From assembly GCF_029395475.1 (NCBI RefSeq), contig NZ_CP113917.1, forward strand, positions 1,178,001 through 1,242,000: 64,000 nucleotides of DNA, in the 5' to 3' direction. A model generated the notes under the pieces. It saw only the letters and a program-made list of their open reading frames with translations, was not told where the DNA came from and made no database searches. Of this stretch, positions 17,824-27,835 are shown piece by piece. Position 1 is the stretch's first letter. Each line of letters starts with the position of its first letter. This stretch comes from Bifidobacterium sp. ESL0775 (GTDB lineage Bacteria; Actinomycetota; Actinomycetes; Actinomycetales; Bifidobacteriaceae). The position numbers and the translations under genes were made by a program.

Positions 17824-18144
17824 CATATACGTACCAAAGACTGCCAAACCCTGTGTGGTTTCTTCTTTTCTGACGGCTTGTCTTGAACTGACCATGCCGC
17901 TGCATTACGCGGATACCGAAGCGCCGCCTTTTATACCGCGTTTGTGCTATTTTAAAGGACAGTGTGTTTCACGGATTCCGGAGCGGTCACGTTGCCGAGG
18001 AATCCAACGAATATTGTCAATCAAGCACACGAATTCGCGCTATGCACGTGACGGACTGTGTCGGTCGATGGATTCGCTTTCGGGCGAGGCGTCGCACGCA
18101 GACCCGCATGGCCAGGCAATAACCGACTGAAAGGTAGCATTATC
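17824..18144 (+). promoter_or_regulatory. Promoter and long 5' leader region of rpsB-tsf
   Basis: These 321 bases between the def terminator and rpsB carry no credible gene. The AT-rich TTTATACC and GCTATTTTAAAGG near 17930-17960 are the best promoter-like sequence, leaving a leader of roughly 180 bases. A long leader before a ribosomal-protein operon suggests autoregulation by S2, but I see no recognisable structure. SD: GAAAGGTAG at 18129-18137. Confidence 0.4.
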
Positions 18145-19002
18145 ATGGCTCAGATTACTATGAGCGAAATGCTGAAGGCAGGACTGCACTTCGGCCATCA
18201 GACCCGTCGCTGGAACCCCAAGATGAAGCAGTACATCCTGATGGAGCGCAACGGCATCCACATCATCAATCTCTTCAAGTCGCTCGACCTGATCGACAAG
18301 GCCTACGATTTCATCAAGCAGACCGTGGCCCACAACGGCACCGTCCTCTTCGTCGGCACGAAGAAGCAGGCCCAGGAAGCCATCGCCACCCAGGCCACCC
18401 GCGTCAACATGCCCTATGTCTCTGAGCGTTGGCTCGGCGGCATGCTCACCAACTTCCAGACCGTCTCCAAGCGCGTCGCACGCCTGAAGGAACTGGAAGA
18501 GATGGACTTCACCGACGTCCACGGCTCCGGCCTGACGAAGAAGGAGCTCCTGCTCCTGCAGCGCGAGAAGAACAAGCTCGCCAAGCAGCTTGGCGGCATC
18601 CGCAACATGACCCGTACGCCTTCGGCCATGTTCGTCGTCGACATCAACAAGGAAGCGCTGGCCGTTGAGGAAGCTCACAAGCTGAGCATCCCGGTCGTCG
18701 CTATTGTCGACACCAACACCGATCCCGACCTCGTGGACTATCCGATTCCGGCCAACGATGACGCCATCCGCGGCATCGAGCTGCTGACTTCGCTTATGGC
18801 CGACGCCGTCGCCGACGGCCTGCTTGAGCGCAGCGGCAAGGCCGAGAAGACCGAGGACAAGTCCGAGCAGCCGATGGCCGCTTGGGAGAAGGACTTGCTC
18901 AAGGACAACGAGAAGCCTGCCGAGGATGCAACGGCCACCGCCGAGACCAGCCCCGCTGAGGCCAAGGTTGAGGAAACCAAGGTCGAAGAGGCCAAGGCCT
19001 GA
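18145..19002 (+). CDS. rpsB: 30S ribosomal protein S2
   Basis: S2 lies on the solvent side of the 30S head. The 285-residue protein begins [20 protein letters not shown] and has the two S2 signatures: the N-terminal [14 protein letters not shown] and, later, [38 protein letters not shown] is also standard. The last 35-40 residues are an acidic, Ala/Glu/Lys-rich tail, common in actinobacteria. The start at 18145 follows GAAAGGTAG. tsf follows after 96 bases, the conserved rpsB-tsf order. Confidence 0.97.
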   Translation: MAQITMSEMLKAGLHFGHQTRRWNPKMKQYILMERNGIHIINLFKSLDLIDKAYDFIKQTVAHNGTVLFVGTKKQAQEAIATQATRVNMPYVSERWLGGMLTNFQTVSKRVARLKELEEMDFTDVHGSGLTKKELLLLQREKNKLAKQLGGIRNMTRTPSAMFVVDINKEALAVEEAHKLSIPVVAIVDTNTDPDLVDYPIPANDDAIRGIELLTSLMADAVADGLLERSGKAEKTEDKSEQPMAAWEKDLLKDNEKPAEDATATAETSPAEAKVEETKVEEAKA

Positions 19003-19098
19003 TTACACATTACGTGCAAAAGGCGGTGTCGGAAACTTCTGGCTTCCGCGCCGCCTTTGGTGCATTGATTCGCAATTAACATTTTCAAGGAGATATAC

Positions 19099-19950
19099 AT
19101 GGCAGCAATTACAGCAGCTTTGATCAAGCAGGTTCGCGAAGACACCGGCGCCGGCATGATGGACGTCAAGAAGGCGCTCACCGAGGCTGAAGGCGACGTG
19201 GCTCGCGCCAAGGAAATCATCCGCGCCAAGGGCATCCAGGCCGCAGGCAAGCGCGAGGGCCGCACCGCCCAAGAGGGCACCATCGCCTCCCGCGTGGTCG
19301 ACACCGCCAATGGCCAGGCCGGCTATGCCGTCGAGCTCAATTCCGAGACCGACTTCGTGGCCAAGACCCCGAAGTTCGTCGCATTCGCCGACGGTGTGCT
19401 CGATGACGCCATCAAGGCCGGCGCATCGAACGCCGACGAGGTGCTCGCGGCCAAGTCCGACGACGGCACCGTCAAGGAGACCGTCGAAGAGGCGGCGGCC
19501 CTGTTCGGTGAGCACGTCAAGGTCGGCCAGGTCGCCAAGGTCGAAGGCCCCAAGGTCGAGATCTACGCGCACAAGAAGTCCGCGGAGATGCCGCCGAGCA
19601 TCGTCGCCATCGTCGCCACCGACGAGAAGGGCGCGGCCGTCGCTCACGAAGCGGCCCTGCAGATTTCCGCGATGGGAGCCAAGTGGCTCAAGCGCGAGGA
19701 TGTTCCGGCCGATGTGGTCGAATCCGAGCGTCGCGTGGCCACCGAGAAGTCCCAGGCCGAGGGCAAGCCCGAGAAGATCATCCCCAAGATCGTGGAAGGC
19801 CGTATGAACGCCTTCTATAAGGAGAATGTGCTTCTTGAGCAGGAATATGTCAAGGACACCTCCAAGTCCGTCGGCGACCTCTTCAAGCAGGCTGGCGGCG
19901 AGCTGCTCGCCTTCGCTCGCGTTGAGGTCGGCAAGGGCGACGAGAAGTGA
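19099..19950 (+). CDS. tsf: Elongation factor Ts
   Basis: EF-Ts exchanges GDP for GTP on EF-Tu. The sequence has both signatures: VREDTGAGMMDVKKALTEA near the N-terminus and ELNSETDFVAKTPKF (about residues 75-89). Length 283 is normal. A strong SD, AAGGAGATATAC, ends 3-4 bases before the ATG. Downstream lies a strong terminator, so rpsB-tsf is a closed operon. Confidence 0.97.
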   Translation: MAAITAALIKQVREDTGAGMMDVKKALTEAEGDVARAKEIIRAKGIQAAGKREGRTAQEGTIASRVVDTANGQAGYAVELNSETDFVAKTPKFVAFADGVLDDAIKAGASNADEVLAAKSDDGTVKETVEEAAALFGEHVKVGQVAKVEGPKVEIYAHKKSAEMPPSIVAIVATDEKGAAVAHEAALQISAMGAKWLKREDVPADVVESERRVATEKSQAEGKPEKIIPKIVEGRMNAFYKENVLLEQEYVKDTSKSVGDLFKQAGGELLAFARVEVGKGDEK

Positions 19951-19983
19951 GTTTCTCTTTTCGATAGTTACTATCGTTGAATG

Positions 19984-20027
19984 AATGTTGGCCGGCACCC
20001 GTAAAAGGTGCCGGCCAACATTTTTTG
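19984..20027 (+). terminator. Rho-independent terminator of rpsB-tsf
   Basis: A 16-bp perfect stem (19984-19999 with 20007-20022), very GC-rich in the middle, has a 7-base loop and is followed by T's. The rest of the gap to pyrH (to 20231) has no gene; a GAGAGG site lies before pyrH. Confidence 0.95.
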
Positions 20028-20231
20028 TTTGGATTCCTTAGGCGCCGTTCGATTCCTGGGGATTGAACGAACTCTTATGACCTTTGAATCCCCGAAACCG
20101 GCTTGCTAAAGACACAAGCGCAAAGTTTGGATCACAGGTTTCAATGGGTGCTTCGGACGGGTTGCTGTCGTTGTGAACAGATAACCTGTAACTCAGTAAT
20201 ATGCCGCCAATGAACGATAGAGAGGCCGCTG

Positions 20232-20981
20232 ATGACTAAAGATGGCAAGGACGATACAGCCCGACGGGTGCTGCTGAAACTTTCAGGTGAGGCTTTCGGC
20301 GGAGGCCATATCGGCATCGACACGGCGGTGATTCGCCGCATCGCGCAGGAAATCCACAAAGCCGTCGAACAAGGTGTCGAGGTCGCCATCGTCGTCGGTG
20401 GCGGCAACTTCTTCCGTGGCGCCGAACTCCAGCAGGCCGGCATCGAACGCAGCCGTGGCGACTACATGGGCATGCTCGGCACCGTCATGAACTGCCTCGC
20501 CTTGCAGGACTTCCTCGAGCAGGAGGGCCAGGCCACGCGCGTGCAGACTGCCATCACGATGGGCCAGGTTGCTGAGCCATACATCCCGTTGAAGGCCATC
20601 CGTCATCTTGAAAAAGGTCGCGTCGTCATCTTCGGCGCCGGCGCGGGCATGCCGTATTTCTCCACCGACACCGTCTCCATCCAGCGTTCGCTGGAGATTC
20701 ACTGCGAGGCCGTGCTGATGGGCAAGAACGGCGTGGACGGCATCTACACCGCCGATCCCCGCAAGGATGAAACCGCCAAGCGTTTCAAGACCCTGAGCTA
20801 CCAGCGTGCGTTGGTCGACAACCTCGCCGTCATGGACGCGGCGGCGCTTTCCATGGCCCGCGAGAACGACCAGCATATCCGCGTGTTTGGTTTGGAAGAA
20901 CCCGGCAATGTCACCAAGGCCTTGGTCGGCGAGCCCATCGGCACCCTTGTTTCCAATCTGGAGTCGGAAATCATCGAATAA
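20232..20981 (+). CDS. pyrH: UMP kinase
   Basis: PyrH phosphorylates UMP to UDP with ATP; bacterial enzymes are hexamers of the amino-acid-kinase fold. Seen: [14 protein letters not shown] at the start, [13 protein letters not shown] (about residues 52-64), [15 protein letters not shown] [13 protein letters not shown], and the nucleotide-binding [13 protein letters not shown]. The 249-residue length fits. The ATG at 20232 follows GAGAGG. It is the first gene of a pyrH-frr-cdsA-rlmN run, with 106 bases to frr. Confidence 0.96.
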   Translation: MTKDGKDDTARRVLLKLSGEAFGGGHIGIDTAVIRRIAQEIHKAVEQGVEVAIVVGGGNFFRGAELQQAGIERSRGDYMGMLGTVMNCLALQDFLEQEGQATRVQTAITMGQVAEPYIPLKAIRHLEKGRVVIFGAGAGMPYFSTDTVSIQRSLEIHCEAVLMGKNGVDGIYTADPRKDETAKRFKTLSYQRALVDNLAVMDAAALSMARENDQHIRVFGLEEPGNVTKALVGEPIGTLVSNLESEIIE

Positions 20982-21087
20982 CCCATCGATCATCCCGTAC
21001 GGAATGCATTGAACGAATACACAAATCGGCTGAGACCGATGCAACGTAACAACAGATTCGCACCACGAATCGTAAAAGGAGAAAACA

Positions 21088-21642
21088 ATGGCAAACCCCG
21101 TAGAACAAGCCAAGGAACAGATGAAGAAGTCCGTTGAGGCCACCAAGGAGAACTTCTCCGGCATCCGCACCGGCCGCGCCAACCCGGCGTTGCTGAACGG
21201 CCTGCTCGTCGACTATTACGGCGCCCCGACGCCGATCAAGAACGTCGCCTCCATCGGCGTTCCCGAGCCGCGCACGCTTTCCATCACCCCGTTCGATGGC
21301 TCGCAGGCCAACGCGGTTGAGAAAGCCATCCGTGATTCCGACCTCGGTGGCAGCACCCGCCGTGACGGCAACGTCATCCACCTGACCATGCCGGAACTGA
21401 CCGAGGACCGCCGCAAGGAATACGTCAAGCTCGCCAAGGGCAAAGCCGAGGACGGCAAGGTCGCGGTGCGCAACATCCGCCGCAAGGCCAAGGAAGCCAT
21501 CGACAAGTCCGTTAAGGACGGCGACATGGGCGAAGACCAGGGCGACCGCCTGCAGAAGGACCTTGAGAAGGTCACCAAGGAGACCAGCGAGACCATTGAC
21601 CAGCTTCTTGAAGCCAAGGAGAAGGAGATCATGGAGGTCTGA
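21088..21642 (+). CDS. frr: Ribosome recycling factor
   Basis: RRF, with EF-G, splits the post-termination ribosome. The 184-residue protein shows the diagnostic IRTGRANPALLNGLLVDYYG, the proline-rich turn, and DRRKEYVKLAKGKAED. SD AAAAGGAG precedes the ATG by 7-8 bases. It is one of the most conserved neighbours of pyrH. cdsA starts 60 bases downstream. Confidence 0.97.
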   Translation: MANPVEQAKEQMKKSVEATKENFSGIRTGRANPALLNGLLVDYYGAPTPIKNVASIGVPEPRTLSITPFDGSQANAVEKAIRDSDLGGSTRRDGNVIHLTMPELTEDRRKEYVKLAKGKAEDGKVAVRNIRRKAKEAIDKSVKDGDMGEDQGDRLQKDLEKVTKETSETIDQLLEAKEKEIMEV

Positions 21643-21702
21643 TTCGGGGTTTCGCGCGTCTTTGCATGTGGACTGCTTGCAAAGCGCGTTGGGAATACCG
21701 GA

Positions 21703-22710
21703 ATGGACGCGAAAGAGAAGGCAATGGGCAAGGAACAACGGCACGAGGCGGGCGACGAGGTGAGCGCGGCGCTCAACGACATCAACAAGAAGACCGGGCG
21801 CAACATGCCCCAGGCCGTCGCCACCGCCGTGTTCCTGATCGCCCTCATCGTCGCGTGTCTGCTCTTGAGAATCGATCTGTATATCTGGCTGATCGCCGTT
21901 TTCCTTGTTCTGGCGCTTCGCGAGCTGCATGTCTCGTTTGCCACGGTCCATCTCTATATCCCGTTGGTGGTGCTGTGGCTGTGTTGCGCCGGAACATTGC
22001 TTTCCGTGTATTACGTTCCCAACCATGTACTGGCTGCAGGAGTCGGCATCACAATCTCCGCGGTGGCCGTGGCCATAGCGGCCAATGTGCGCCACAATGT
22101 GGGCAAGCGGCTGGCCGGCGCCATCGAAGGCAAGCTCGCCGCGGCGCAGAATGTCGAGAAATCCTCCGTGTCTTCCGCGGCCAATAGCAAGACCGGCGAA
22201 AGCAGCATCGACAACGTGTCCGTGTCGGTGTTTCTGGTTCTTTACATTCTGGTGCTGGCCTCATGCATCATTCTCCCGGAGACCTTCAACGGTCATCCTG
22301 TCGCCCATGCCATCATGGTGGTCTTCCTGCCCGCTCTTTCGGACACCGGTGGGCTTTTCTTCGGCGCGTTCCTAGGCAAGCACAAACTCTCACCACGCAT
22401 CTCGCCCAAGAAATCCGTCGAGGGGCTTTGCGGGTCCATCCTCTTCGCCATGGCCGGCGCCTTCGTGATCTTTGCCATCACCTATCCGGACCTTTGGTCG
22501 ACGCGCTGGTGGGTTCCGATCCTCACCGGTGTGATGGTCGGCGTCATCGGCACGTTCGGAGACCTGTGCGCCTCTATGCTCAAACGTGACATGGGGTTGA
22601 AGGACATGGGCCATTTGCTTAAAGGGCACGGCGGGGTCATCGACCGTGTGGATTCCATTTTGCTCTGCGCGCCGTTCTTCACCGTGCTGCTCTGGGTGAC
22701 TGGCATGTAA
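21703..22710 (+). CDS. cdsA: Phosphatidate cytidylyltransferase
   Basis: CdsA makes CDP-diacylglycerol from phosphatidate and CTP, the branch point for membrane phospholipids. The 335-residue protein has a polar start of about 35 residues, then eight or so membrane helices. The C-terminal signature is split: SDTGGLFFGAFLGKHKLSPRISPKKSVEG, given here as its ends SDTGG and SPKKSVEG, and then GDLCASMLKRDMGLKDMG with GHGGVIDRVDS. An ATG at 21724 (MGKEQ) has the better SD (AGAGAAGG) and may be the true start. The product feeds the phosphatidyltransferase at 28.7 kb. Confidence 0.92.
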   Translation: MDAKEKAMGKEQRHEAGDEVSAALNDINKKTGRNMPQAVATAVFLIALIVACLLLRIDLYIWLIAVFLVLALRELHVSFATVHLYIPLVVLWLCCAGTLLSVYYVPNHVLAAGVGITISAVAVAIAANVRHNVGKRLAGAIEGKLAAAQNVEKSSVSSAANSKTGESSIDNVSVSVFLVLYILVLASCIILPETFNGHPVAHAIMVVFLPALSDTGGLFFGAFLGKHKLSPRISPKKSVEGLCGSILFAMAGAFVIFAITYPDLWSTRWWVPILTGVMVGVIGTFGDLCASMLKRDMGLKDMGHLLKGHGGVIDRVDSILLCAPFFTVLLWVTGM

Positions 22711-22808
22711 TCGACCGCAAGTCTTTGTGGCTGAGAATTGAAATCTCATTTGCTATATAAGATTGCAGTGTGCTGGATATAGATAAGTAAACGTATCCGG
22801 ACTATTGA

Positions 22809-24044
22809 ATGATGATAATGATGAATGATGTTGCAAGAGATAATCCAGCGCTTCCCGAATCGGCAAGCGCTTCTTCCGTTCCCGCTCAAACCGTCGAATC
22901 CGGAGTGACCAGTGGGGGAGACTCGGGGGCGTTCCGGGACGTCCTGGCCAAGAACCATGCGCGCCGTGGCAAACCACCGTTGCATTTTGCCGACATGGGC
23001 GACGAAGAGCGCATCGAGACCGCCAAACGCCTCGGCATGCCGAAATTCAGGGTCAAACAGCTCGGCAACCACTATTTCGAGCATTTCAACAACGACGTCT
23101 CCACCTTCACGGATTTTCCGGCGGCGAAACGCGAAGATGCGCAGCGGGTGTTCTTCCCGACCTTGATCACCGAGGTGACCCACCAGGTCGCCGACAACGG
23201 CACCACCATCAAGACGCTGTGGGAGCTCTTCGACGGCTCACACATCGAATCGGTGCTCATGCGTTATCCGAACAGAGCGACGCTCTGTATCTCGAGCCAG
23301 GTGGGTTGCGGCATGGGCTGCCCGTTCTGCGCCACCGGCCAGCTCGGGCTCACACGCAACCTTTCGACCGCCGAGATCCTTGAGCAGGTGCGTGTCGCCG
23401 CCAAAACGATGGCGGAGGGTGGGGTCGCCGGAGGACCCGGGCGCCTGAGCAACGTCGTCTTCATGGGGGAGGGCGAGCCCATGGGCAACTACAAGTCCGT
23501 GCTCTCAGCGGTCCGGCAGATCAGCGCCATGCCGCCAGAGGGCTTCGGCATCTCCGCGCGAAACATCACGGTTTCCACCGTAGGTGTGGTTCCTGGTATC
23601 AAAAAGCTGACCCAGGAAGGCATCCCCGTTCGCCTCGCCGTCTCCTTGCACGCGCCGAACGACAAGCTGCGCGACGAGCTGGTGCCCATGAACCGACGCT
23701 TCAACTCCGAGCAGGTGCTCGATGCGGCGCATGATTACTACCTGGCCAGCCACCGTCGCGTGAGCATCGAATACGCGCTCATGCGCGGCATCAACGACCA
23801 GGCCGAGCACGCCCGCCAACTGGCCCACCGCCTGAACCATTACGGCGACAATTGGGTGCATGTCAACCCGATTCCGCTGAACCCGATTGAGGGCTCGAAA
23901 TGGACCGCCTCGAAACCCGAGGATGAAGAGCGTTTCCTCGACATCCTCCACAGTGCCGGCATCACGGCGACGTTGAGAGACACGCGTGGCTCGGATATCG
24001 ACGGTGCCTGTGGCCAATTGGCCGCCAAGAACATCCGGGCGTAG
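22809..24044 (+). CDS. rlmN: 23S rRNA/tRNA adenine-C2 methyltransferase RlmN
   Basis: RlmN is a radical-SAM enzyme that methylates C2 of A2503 in 23S rRNA and A37 in some tRNAs. The iron-sulfur ligands are Cys167, Cys171 and Cys174 in CGMGCPFC. The methyl-carrying C-terminal Cys is in RGSDIDGACGQLAAK, so it is a true RlmN pattern. The first 45 residues are variable; several closely spaced in-frame ATGs (from 22809) make the exact start uncertain, and no strong SD is seen. Length is 411 from the first ATG. Confidence 0.92.
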   Translation: MMIMMNDVARDNPALPESASASSVPAQTVESGVTSGGDSGAFRDVLAKNHARRGKPPLHFADMGDEERIETAKRLGMPKFRVKQLGNHYFEHFNNDVSTFTDFPAAKREDAQRVFFPTLITEVTHQVADNGTTIKTLWELFDGSHIESVLMRYPNRATLCISSQVGCGMGCPFCATGQLGLTRNLSTAEILEQVRVAAKTMAEGGVAGGPGRLSNVVFMGEGEPMGNYKSVLSAVRQISAMPPEGFGISARNITVSTVGVVPGIKKLTQEGIPVRLAVSLHAPNDKLRDELVPMNRRFNSEQVLDAAHDYYLASHRRVSIEYALMRGINDQAEHARQLAHRLNHYGDNWVHVNPIPLNPIEGSKWTASKPEDEERFLDILHSAGITATLRDTRGSDIDGACGQLAAKNIRA

Positions 24045-24225
24045 GCGCCAACAGGTATTCGAGTCCGCCAAAACTTATGGTGTTCAAACGGATATCGAAG
24101 AGTGGTTGATTGCGGCGGAAACCTGATTTGATTCCGTTATGCGGTGTTTTGAGACGCCGTGTTCCCAGTTCCCGGCGATGAATTAGTCTTTATGAAGATA
24201 TCTACTGTTGAGTGGGAGTTGCCTT

Positions 24226-25014
24226 ATGTCATTGGCGGTACGAGTCATTCCATGTCTGGATGTGGACGATGGACGCGTGGTCAAAGGCGTGCATTTCGAG
24301 AACCTGCGCGACGCCGGCGACCCGGTGGAGCTTGCGGGACGTTATTACGATGAGGGCGCCGACGAGCTGACGTTCCTCGACGTCACGGCTTCCAGCAGCC
24401 ATCGGCAGACCATGATGGATGTGGTCACCCGCACGGCCGGCCAGATTTTCATCCCCTTGACGGTTGGCGGTGGAGTCCGCACGGTCGGCGATGTGGACGC
24501 CTTGCTGCGCAGTGGCGCCGACAAGGTCAGCGTCAACACCGCCGCCATCAACAACCCCGAGCTCATCAGCCAGGTCGCCGAGCGTTTCGGCAACCAGGTG
24601 CTGGTGCTTTCCGTCGACGCCCGGCGTGAAAAAGGGGAGCAGCACACCAAATCCGGTTATGAGGTCACCACCATGGGCGGCCGTCATTCCACCGGCATCG
24701 ATGCCCTTTGGTGGGCGCAACGTGCGCAGGAACTCGGCGTAGGTGAGATCCTCCTTAACTCCATGGATGCGGACGGCACCGGAGACGGTTTTGACATCGA
24801 GATGCTCAAGGCCATGCGCAAGGTGGTCAACATCCCGCTGATCGCCAGCGGCGGGGCAGGCAAGCTCGAGGACTTTCCACCGGCCGTCGAGGCCGGGGCC
24901 GACGCGGTGCTCGCCGCCTCGGTGTTCCATTACGGCAAGATGACCATCGCCCAAGTCAAGCAGACGATGAAGGAGCACGGCATCACGGTTCGGGAACCGG
25001 CACCGGCCAGATAG
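24226..25014 (+). CDS. hisF: Imidazole glycerol phosphate synthase, cyclase subunit
   Basis: HisF uses ammonia from HisH to make imidazole glycerol phosphate and AICAR in histidine synthesis. The ATG at 24226 gives [21 protein letters not shown], the family N-terminus, 9 bases after GGGAG. The catalytic Asp residues are in CLDVDDGR (first strand) and in [37 protein letters not shown] is the half-barrel phosphate-binding block. Length 262. hisH and hisA are not in the window, so the pathway is dispersed. A 162-base gap separates it from rlmN. Confidence 0.95.
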   Translation: MSLAVRVIPCLDVDDGRVVKGVHFENLRDAGDPVELAGRYYDEGADELTFLDVTASSSHRQTMMDVVTRTAGQIFIPLTVGGGVRTVGDVDALLRSGADKVSVNTAAINNPELISQVAERFGNQVLVLSVDARREKGEQHTKSGYEVTTMGGRHSTGIDALWWAQRAQELGVGEILLNSMDADGTGDGFDIEMLKAMRKVVNIPLIASGGAGKLEDFPPAVEAGADAVLAASVFHYGKMTIAQVKQTMKEHGITVREPAPAR

Positions 25015-25031
25015 ATGGCAATCGGCGAAAA

Positions 25032-25083
25032 TATGCGGTCGGACTGCCGCATAGCGCTTGAATTGCATTACGAGTTTATGCAA
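25032..25083 (+). other. Two small stem-loops between hisF and hisI
   Basis: TATGCGG at 25032-25038 pairs with CCGCATA at 25047-25053, and TTGCAT at 25063-25068 pairs with ATGCAA at 25078-25083. Neither has a T-tract. They may be processing or stability elements in a hisF-hisI transcript. Confidence 0.35.
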
Positions 25084-25146
25084 TGACTGCATGCCGAGAT
25101 ATACGAAACGCAACGTTTGAGATGAACGGACACTAAGGACATTGAC

Positions 25147-25566
25147 ATGGAACAGCGGATTGAATACGACAACAGCACCACTTTGGACCCACGGCTCGCC
25201 AAGCGCCTGAAGCGTGACGACAAGGGGCTGGTGGCGGCGGTCATCCAGCAATATGATTCCAAGCAGGTGCTGATGGTCGGCTATATGAACGACGAGGCGC
25301 TGCGCCGAACACTCACCACCGGTCGCGTCACCTTCTGGTCGCGCTCCCGTCAGGAATATTGGCGCAAAGGGGACACCTCAGGGCATGTGCAATATGTCAA
25401 GGCCCTTTCGCTGGATTGCGACGGTGACGCGTTGCTGGTCGAAGTCGACCAGGTCGGCGCCGCCTGCCACACCGGGGCGCGTTCCTGCTTCGACGAGGGC
25501 GGCCATGTCCCCGTGGTAATCGGCGAGCGCAAACCCGAAGACGCCAAATACGACGTGTGCCGATAA
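25147..25566 (+). CDS. hisI: Phosphoribosyl-AMP cyclohydrolase
   Basis: HisI opens the purine ring of PR-AMP, the third step of histidine synthesis, using zinc. The 139-residue, monofunctional form has [34 protein letters not shown], and the metal-site block [15 protein letters not shown] with [11 protein letters not shown]. The two Cys and the Asp ligands are all present. The fused HisE domain seen in enterobacteria is absent; hisE is a separate gene at 27.5 kb. 132 bases separate it from hisF. Confidence 0.95.
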   Translation: MEQRIEYDNSTTLDPRLAKRLKRDDKGLVAAVIQQYDSKQVLMVGYMNDEALRRTLTTGRVTFWSRSRQEYWRKGDTSGHVQYVKALSLDCDGDALLVEVDQVGAACHTGARSCFDEGGHVPVVIGERKPEDAKYDVCR

Positions 25567-25648
25567 AAGATAAAAGCAGAACCCACAGTTGTGACGCCGC
25601 GCTAAGATGACGGCGGATACATAATCATCGACACGTTGTTGAGGAGCC

Positions 25649-26641
25649 ATGACACCAGGATCTATTTTGAACATGCAGCAAGCGCGAGTGTTGGCCTACA
25701 TTCCTTCCCCGACCATTTCCAAGATCGTCATCCCGCGCCTGTCCATCGGCAACTGGGGCATCGGCCCGATCCAGATACGCTTCTACGCCTTGTGCATCCT
25801 CCTGGGCATCGTGCTGGCCGTGTGGATCACCAACAAGCGCTGGAAGAAGCTGGGCGGCAATTTCGACCAGATCCTCGACATCACCCTGTGCGCGGTGCCA
25901 GCCGGCATCATCGGCGCGCGGCTCTACCATGTGGTGACCACCCCCGAACGGTTCTTCGGCCCGAACGGCGACCCGATGGAGATACTGCGGATCTGGAACG
26001 GCGGCCTCGGCATCTGGGGCGGCGTCCTGTTCGGCGCGCTGGCCGCATGGGCATGGTGCCGCCACAAGCATTACCCGATGGCGCTGCTGGCGGACTCGGT
26101 GGCTCCGGCGCTTCTTGTGGCCCAAGCCGTGGGCAGACTCGGCAATTGGTTCAACCAGGAGCTTTACGGCGCCCCCACCAACCTGCCTTGGGGCTTGAAA
26201 CTCAACATGACCGGCTCGGCCATCGGCCACGGCGAACAGTGCTACGACGGCGAGACCTGCCCGACCGGCACGCTTTTCCAGCCCACGTTCCTTTACGAGA
26301 TGATCTGGAACCTCATCGGCGCCGCGCTCATCATCTGGATCGGCCACAAGGCCATGGACCGCCTCAAGGCCGGCAGCCTTTTCGCCATGTATGTGATGTG
26401 GTACACGGCCGGCCGCACCTGGATCGAGGCGTTGCGCATCGACTTCGCGCACGAGATTCTCGGCGTGCGCGTCAACGTGTGGGTCTCGATGGTCGTCTTC
26501 GTCCTGGGCGCTGTGGCGTTCGTGGTCATCCAACGGTTGGGAAGCCCCACCATCGCTTTGTCCGAGCGGTTGCGCACCTTGACCGAGGTCGAGGAACGCG
26601 CCGCCGCCGACGAGGAGAAAAAGGCCAAGGACGACAAGTGA
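25649..26641 (+). CDS. lgt: Prolipoprotein diacylglyceryl transferase
   Basis: Lgt attaches diacylglycerol to the lipobox Cys of prolipoproteins at the membrane, so it acts on the lipoproteins encoded at 10.2 and 45.5 kb. The 330-residue protein has about seven membrane helices. Family blocks: IRFYALCILLGIVLAVW, IGARLYHVV, WNGGLGIWGG and the Lgt signature GRLGNWFNQELYGAPT. The last 30 residues are a charged cytoplasmic tail. It starts 82 bases after hisI; in many actinobacteria trpE or trpC sits between hisI and lgt, but not here. Confidence 0.94.
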   Translation: MTPGSILNMQQARVLAYIPSPTISKIVIPRLSIGNWGIGPIQIRFYALCILLGIVLAVWITNKRWKKLGGNFDQILDITLCAVPAGIIGARLYHVVTTPERFFGPNGDPMEILRIWNGGLGIWGGVLFGALAAWAWCRHKHYPMALLADSVAPALLVAQAVGRLGNWFNQELYGAPTNLPWGLKLNMTGSAIGHGEQCYDGETCPTGTLFQPTFLYEMIWNLIGAALIIWIGHKAMDRLKAGSLFAMYVMWYTAGRTWIEALRIDFAHEILGVRVNVWVSMVVFVLGAVAFVVIQRLGSPTIALSERLRTLTEVEERAAADEEKKAKDDK

Positions 26642-26670
26642 CACGCATCATTCCTTGACTGATGCGTGTC
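26640..26670 (+). terminator. Stem-loop after lgt
   Basis: GACACGCATCA at 26640-26650 pairs with TGATGCGTGTC at 26660-26670 (11 bp). It overlaps the lgt stop codon. No T-tract follows, so it may be a 3' stabiliser or a weak terminator. Confidence 0.5.
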
Positions 26671-26786
26671 GGGCTGTTCGTGTGATGAGTCATTTGATTT
26701 ATTTTTGTCTAGATTCACCGAAATCGCCGCATATCCGTTGGTATCCGTCGCTTTCAAGTCTTTCGCCCCGCATAGGATAGAACACT

Positions 26787-27452
26787 ATGAGCATTCAAAT
26801 CGCACCAAGCATTCTTTCAGCTGATTTCTGCAATCTCGAACGTGACCTCAAGGCCATCGACCATGCGGACCTGGTCCACGTCGATGTGATGGACCACCAT
26901 TTCGTTCCCAACCTCACCCTCGGCGAGCCTGTCGTCAAGCGCATCTGCGAGGTGACGAATCTGCCGGTCGACGTCCATCTGATGATCGAGGACCCGGACC
27001 GTTGGGCCCCGGAATACGCCAAGCTCGGCGCCGCTTCCGTGAGCTTCCACATGGGCGCCGTCCATGCCCCGGTGCGCCTGGCGCGCCAGCTGCACGACAT
27101 GGGCTGCAAGGCCTGCTTCGCCGTGCGCCCCGCGGAGCCGGTCGAGCCGATCTTCGACATCCTCGACGAGTTCGACATGATCCTGATCATGACCGTGGAG
27201 CCCGGTTTCGGCGGCCAGAAGTTCCTCGACAACCAGATGGCCAAGGTGCGCCGTCTGCGTGATGAAATCACCCGCCGCGGGCTCAATACCCACATCCAGG
27301 TCGATGGCGGCGTCAGCCCTACGACCGCGCACATCGTCGCGGAGGCCGGGGCGGACGTTTTGGTCGCCGGTTCGGCCGTGTACGGCGCCGATGACCGTGC
27401 CAAGGCAATCGACGACATCCGTGCCAAGGCCGAAGCCGCATACCGGGCGTAA
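26787..27452 (+). CDS. rpe: Ribulose-phosphate 3-epimerase
   Basis: Rpe interconverts ribulose-5-phosphate and xylulose-5-phosphate. In bifidobacteria the product feeds the phosphoketolase (bifid) shunt. The 221-residue TIM barrel has IQIAPSILSADFCNLERDL, VDVMDHHFVPNLTLG (metal ligands), VDVHLMIEDP, MTVEPGFGGQKF and QVDGGVSPTTA. The second metal-site Asp is in that last block. hisE starts 47 bases downstream. Confidence 0.96.
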   Translation: MSIQIAPSILSADFCNLERDLKAIDHADLVHVDVMDHHFVPNLTLGEPVVKRICEVTNLPVDVHLMIEDPDRWAPEYAKLGAASVSFHMGAVHAPVRLARQLHDMGCKACFAVRPAEPVEPIFDILDEFDMILIMTVEPGFGGQKFLDNQMAKVRRLRDEITRRGLNTHIQVDGGVSPTTAHIVAEAGADVLVAGSAVYGADDRAKAIDDIRAKAEAAYRA

Positions 27453-27499
27453 GCGCAATATGCCGCGACTGAAGCGCGGCAGGACAACGGAGCATGAAG

Positions 27500-27763
27500 A
27501 TGAAGACATTCGAATCACTGTTCAAGGAACTGAGCGAAAAGGCCGAGACCAGGCCTGCCGGATCGAAGACGGTCGATGAGCTCGACAAGGGCACCCATTT
27601 CATCGGCAAGAAGATCAACGAGGAAGCGGGGGAGACCTGGATCGCCGCCGAATACGAGGGCGCGGACCGCACCGCCGAGGAGATGAGCCAGCTCATCTAC
27701 CATATCCAGGTGATGATGATCAAGCATGGCATCAGCCTCGAGGACATCTACAAGAACCTGTGA
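27500..27763 (+). CDS. hisE: Phosphoribosyl-ATP pyrophosphohydrolase
   Basis: HisE removes pyrophosphate from PR-ATP, step two of histidine synthesis. The 87-residue protein has the MazG-like helical metal-binding region [19 protein letters not shown] (Glu-x3-Glu) and a terminal [11 protein letters not shown]. An ATG at 27494 is in frame, but GGAG at 27489-27492 is spaced properly only for 27500. It precedes hisG by 72 bases, the common hisE-hisG pair of actinobacteria. Confidence 0.93.
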   Translation: MKTFESLFKELSEKAETRPAGSKTVDELDKGTHFIGKKINEEAGETWIAAEYEGADRTAEEMSQLIYHIQVMMIKHGISLEDIYKNL

Positions 27764-27835
27764 CCCTGAGCCATTGAGAAGCGCTTGCCTGTGAAATGGC
27801 AGATGCGAGAAGCCAGAAGCGAAGGAGGAAAGAGA

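Noticed and set aside
17824..18144. A gene in the rpsB leader
   Set aside because: Open frames there lack an SD and any protein-like composition; they extend from def or run into rpsB.
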